NCBI GenBank assembly: GCA_013398955.1
Contig: VWPU01003140.1
Span: 1 to 64,000, forward strand
Length of the DNA stretch: 64,000 nt
Direction: 5' to 3'
DNA from: Callaeas wilsoni
Taxonomy: Eukaryota > Chordata > Aves > Passeriformes > Callaeidae
In this document: positions 60,478-64,000 of the stretch, one piece after another
Layout of the letters: every line of letters begins with the position of its first letter
Position numbering within the stretch: position 1 is the stretch's first letter
Notes under the pieces: generated by a model
Seen by the model: the letters and a program-made list of their open reading frames with translations, nothing else
What the model was told of the DNA's origin: nothing
Database searches by the model: none
Made by a program: the position numbers and the translations under genes

Positions 60478-63400
60478 CTGGTGCACAGAACAGGCAGGTT
60501 TAGCAGCACCTCGGGTACCCGGACTCAAGGAGGTTCTCGCACAGACAACACGACCAAAGGGAACGCCGCGGCCCAGCCTGATTGCTGCTCCTTAACTCCG
60601 GCACGCTCCAGAGCCAGAACTTCCACAGCACTGTCACCAGATCAGGCAAAGACAACCAGCATCCCTAAACGGCCCCAAAGCAGGAGCTGGACTGCGAACG
60701 ACTTTTAAAAAACGACTTTAAAAAGGCGCAGTGTGAGAGGCAGCAGGCAGCCTGTAGCGTGTGAAGATACATCTGCGAGGAGGTGAGAAGCAACAAGAAC
60801 AAAGGGCTGCCTGCAGGGCAGCCAGAGGGACTAAGGGAGAAGATGGCATGACAAGAAAATCCTGGCCAAAGTAGTATCAACAGGCCAGCAGCAAGGTAAC
60901 ACTTGTCAGGAGAACTTAATTCTTTCCTATCTAATTATGCAATGAAGATTACTCGGTGAGAAAGAATAGAATTCCTAAAACTCTTCCACCTGAAATACTA
61001 ATTTTCCTTTCCCCAAGTATTGTACAACCACAAATACTTGGGGGTTTCTTGGTTGTTGAGGCGTTTTGGGTTTTTTTCAGTAACAAAACAAATAATCTAA
61101 AAATGTTCTTATCATTGGAGATATTAGAGAGAAGAAAACAAATGTACACTCTCAGAGAGATTTAAGGAAAAGGACCAAAGGACCAGTAAGTATGAAATAA
61201 TTTTCAAAGGATACTGAACTTTACAGTCACATCTACAGAAAGCTGTGCAATTCACACTTAGTGAAGTATTTTTTTGCTGAAATCCATCTTGCTTTGACAT
61301 CAAAATCTGGAGAACCTACCACTTGCAATAATATTTTGCTTCAACAGTTATTCATCTTCCCCATTAAAGCTGCACAGTTTATTTTTAAGTCAAAACTGTT
61401 TAGCTGAAGTTTCAAGTCATTGTGAGTTTCCTGAACAGATAAAACCTCATTTCTTCCCAGACTGGCATATGGGTACACATGTGTAACCACAGAGTACTGG
61501 TCACAGTCCACAATCTTCTTCTTGATAAACTATTTCTCTCCTTCCAGTTGCATTAAAAACTCTCTAAGCACTGAAAGTCTGCCTTTTTTTTTTTTTTTAA
61601 ACACTTCTTGGCAACTTGCTTTTGCCACCCTCCCTAAAACACTGACAGGATGCACACAGCACCAGAAGATGGCCCTTTATCAGAGAGTAAGGTTTGATTT
61701 GTCTGATGTGACCTTCCCCTCTTCCCCAGCTGACACCACCTCCTCTCCCACTGTCCTCCAGTGGCTTTCTGTTATCTGGGTCAAGGCTCTTTGGTAAATG
61801 TGCTTCTACCACATTCTCCCATTTCTCTTCTCCAGCTACTCTACCTGCTGCACACTCACATCACATGGATCTCTCCTTGTATTCCAAGAATAAGAAATTC
61901 AAGGGCAGGCCACAGGTCTTCTCTGCCAATGCACCTGGGCTCCAGTTTATTAAAGCTTGCCAAAATTAAAAATACTTATTAGATGTTGATAAGTCACATT
62001 GATTATTAATGGCACAGAAACAATGATGCAAGAGCACAGACACACCCTCCTCCAATACACCAAACTGAAACATTTATCAGGAGCAGGAATCTAAAAACAT
62101 CCAAGCTTAACCATCTCCATCTACTACACTCACAATTCCCTCTGTTTTCAAAGTACTTAGATAAATCTTAGCCTTAACCATCTCCATCTACTATATTCAT
62201 GATTCTTTTTGTTTTCAAAATACTTAGATAAATCTTAGCCTTAACCATCTCCATCTACTATATTCATGATTCTTTTTGTTTTCAAAATACTTAGATAAAT
62301 CTTAGCCTTAACCATCTCCATCTACTATATTCATGATTCTTTTTGTTTTCAAAATACTTAGCCTTTGATCCCGTGAGACCTGGATTCTTTTTTTCCACTT
62401 AGGGACAAAGAAATAAAATTATTACTAAAAAAGTAAGTCGCACAATTGTATTCTGTGCATATGTTCCATTCTCTGGTAGGACTACTTCAAAACAATACTT
62501 TTATCACTTGAAAAACCATAACAAAATTTTGACAGTAATAATAATTACAGGAGAGTTTTCAGGATTAATCTCCAATTCCCAGCTTGCTTCGTGAAACAGC
62601 TGGGGAGAAATGGAAGCCTTGCTATTGTTATCTGTAGAACACCTCAGTGCATTACGAACAAACAAACCGTGCATTTGTCACACTAGAAGTGGTTTGTTCA
62701 GGAGCTTTCAGTGCTGGCTTATCAGCGGCCACCCTGAAAAGAGTCAGCGAGCCGGGGCTGGTTCTGAGCAGTCACGCGTACCTCGCGGCTCAGCACAATC
62801 GACTTCCTCCGAGAAAAAAAATAACCAAGACGTTATTTGCTTATTATAAAAGTGATTTTCCTTCTTTGCTGAGGGGGCCCAGCCCAGATGAAAGGAGGGC
62901 CTCCCTGAGGAGCTCTCGCAGCGCTCACATCCTTTCGGCTGAGCCGCTCTGAAGCGCTGCCACCAACGCGCGAGGGGGTTTTCAGCCACGCCACTGCGCG
63001 GTGCCGTGCCTCTCCAGAACAATCGCTTGCCTTTTGGCTGGCTGAACAGGACCCCTGAAATACAGCATTCTACGGGCTTTCGGCAGTACGTGTCTTTAAT
63101 CTGCATCTTCTTTGCTTTCGGGGGACTTTGTTGTTGTCGTTTGTGACGTTTTTCCTAAGCAAAGATGGGCTAACTACTCCCTCATATAAACTATCAGGGC
63201 GTGGTTCTGACTTCCCATTTCAAGTGGCACTAGTAATACCAACACTTAGGACTTTTTTTAGTATTTTTTTTTACTAGTACTCATTCTCCACTTCTAGAAA
63301 GGTCAGTACCCAGTGACGTCATTGGTGCCCTTGCAATAACCCCATGTCCTCAGCTATTCCACTTCTCTGCAGCCCTAAACTAAAACAAAATTTGGAAAAG

Positions 63401-64000
63401 TCTATCAATGCCTCCATAAGAGAAGAAAAAAGCAGAGCTTAAAATTCTTCAAGCAATTGAACTGTATTTTAAAGACATACCACATTTGAGCTCCTTGAAT
63501 CTGGTCCTCACTTAGCTTCTCTAATTTCTACTGCCCTTTTCACAATCCAATTGTATTCGTGTTTAATTGTGAATATGAATCAGAGCTCCAGCTTAATGCA
63601 GTTTGTTTTAAAATCAAAGGAAATTCAATATATTAATAGGCATAAAAAAACCCAATTAAATCTTGCATTTTACTATTGAGTATTTTAATGAAAAGATCTT
63701 GTTCTTAATTGAAGACTTCTCTCTGCCAGGTTAGTTAGATTTAAAATCAAATGGGACAAGAGTTCTCTGAAACATTTACTTATGGGATGCTGCTTTGACT
63801 TAACTGTAACTAGATTAAATACATTTATTTGTAGCCATGTAGTTGGCAAGCTTGTTTTCTGCTTGTTAAGAGTTTTAGGAAGAATCAAGTCTTTCATTCG
63901 CAGAACTTAAATTCAACTTCCAAGAACAAAATCCATCATGGATTGTACAAACTGCAGAGCATAATACACATCTCCACAACCCAAGTAACTCCTGAATGCC
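60478..64000 (-). other. NOTCH2: NOTCH2 intron 5, 3' part
   Basis: From the exon 6 acceptor to the window edge I see no EGF-type exon, so exon 5 lies further right. The region is AT-rich with a poly-T run near 61588-61602 and the 67-bp array. A more GC-rich patch at about 62700-63010 has no recognised function. Confidence 0.7.
62107..62360. repeat. 67-bp tandem repeat in NOTCH2 intron 5
   Basis: Four copies start at 62107, 62174, 62241 and 62308 with an exact 67-bp period. Landmarks are TTAACCATCTCCATCTACTA and TTTTCAAAATACTTAG. The last three are nearly identical and the first is diverged, so the array grew at its right side. It is AT-rich and non-coding. Confidence 0.92.

Noticed and set aside
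60212..60595. 127-aa plus-strand frame over NOTCH2 exon 6
   Set aside because: Antisense reading of EGF cysteine codons, rich in Ala/Val/Gly, running through the splice sites.
62107..62360. CRISPR-like array
   Set aside because: Units are contiguous tandem repeats without spacers, in a vertebrate intron.

Overview
The window is nuclear DNA from a vertebrate, most likely a bird. It carries spliced genes with GT-AG introns. It also has two 3' ends of CR1-type LINEs (about 16411-16766 and 41303-41352, both ending in the ATTCTATG signature), and its genes are compact. Gene order is PHGDH (+), HMGCS2 (-), REG4-like (-), NOTCH2 (-), the same order as human 1p12. The mammalian neighbour ADAM30 is not seen between REG4 and NOTCH2. 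A reptile source cannot be excluded.

Layout: 1-3588 is intergenic. It holds pyrimidine-rich low-complexity DNA, an AT-rich LTR-like block with an internal duplication of about 75 bp, and GC-rich DNA leading into a CpG/GC-box promoter. PHGDH follows as 12 coding exons (3819-7205, 530 aa). HMGCS2 converges on it as 9 coding exons (11362 down to 8057, 506 aa). It has a TATA box and a DR1/PPAR-type element at the distance expected of this gene. The REG4-like secreted C-type lectin has 5 coding exons (13404 down to 12490, 159 aa) and a probable noncoding first exon under a TATA box near 14.2 kb. From about 17.26 kb to beyond the right edge lies NOTCH2. I mapped its 3' UTR and 28 coding exons, which correspond to human exons 6-34 except exon 15. 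They join in one open frame of 2136 complete residues. Exons 1-5 lie beyond 64000.

The left 16 kb is GC-rich and gene-dense; the NOTCH2 part is AT-rich with long introns. PHGDH (serine synthesis), HMGCS2 (mitochondrial ketogenesis), REG4 (secreted lectin) and NOTCH2 (cell-contact receptor) are syntenic neighbours with separate jobs; nothing suggests a joint pathway.

The most notable observation is the absence of the exon for NOTCH2 EGF repeat 18. The flanking exons join in frame across a 502-bp intron with no visible remnant. No unknown gene system was found. Human exon sizes, human residues and promoter facts quoted below are from general knowledge, not from a search.
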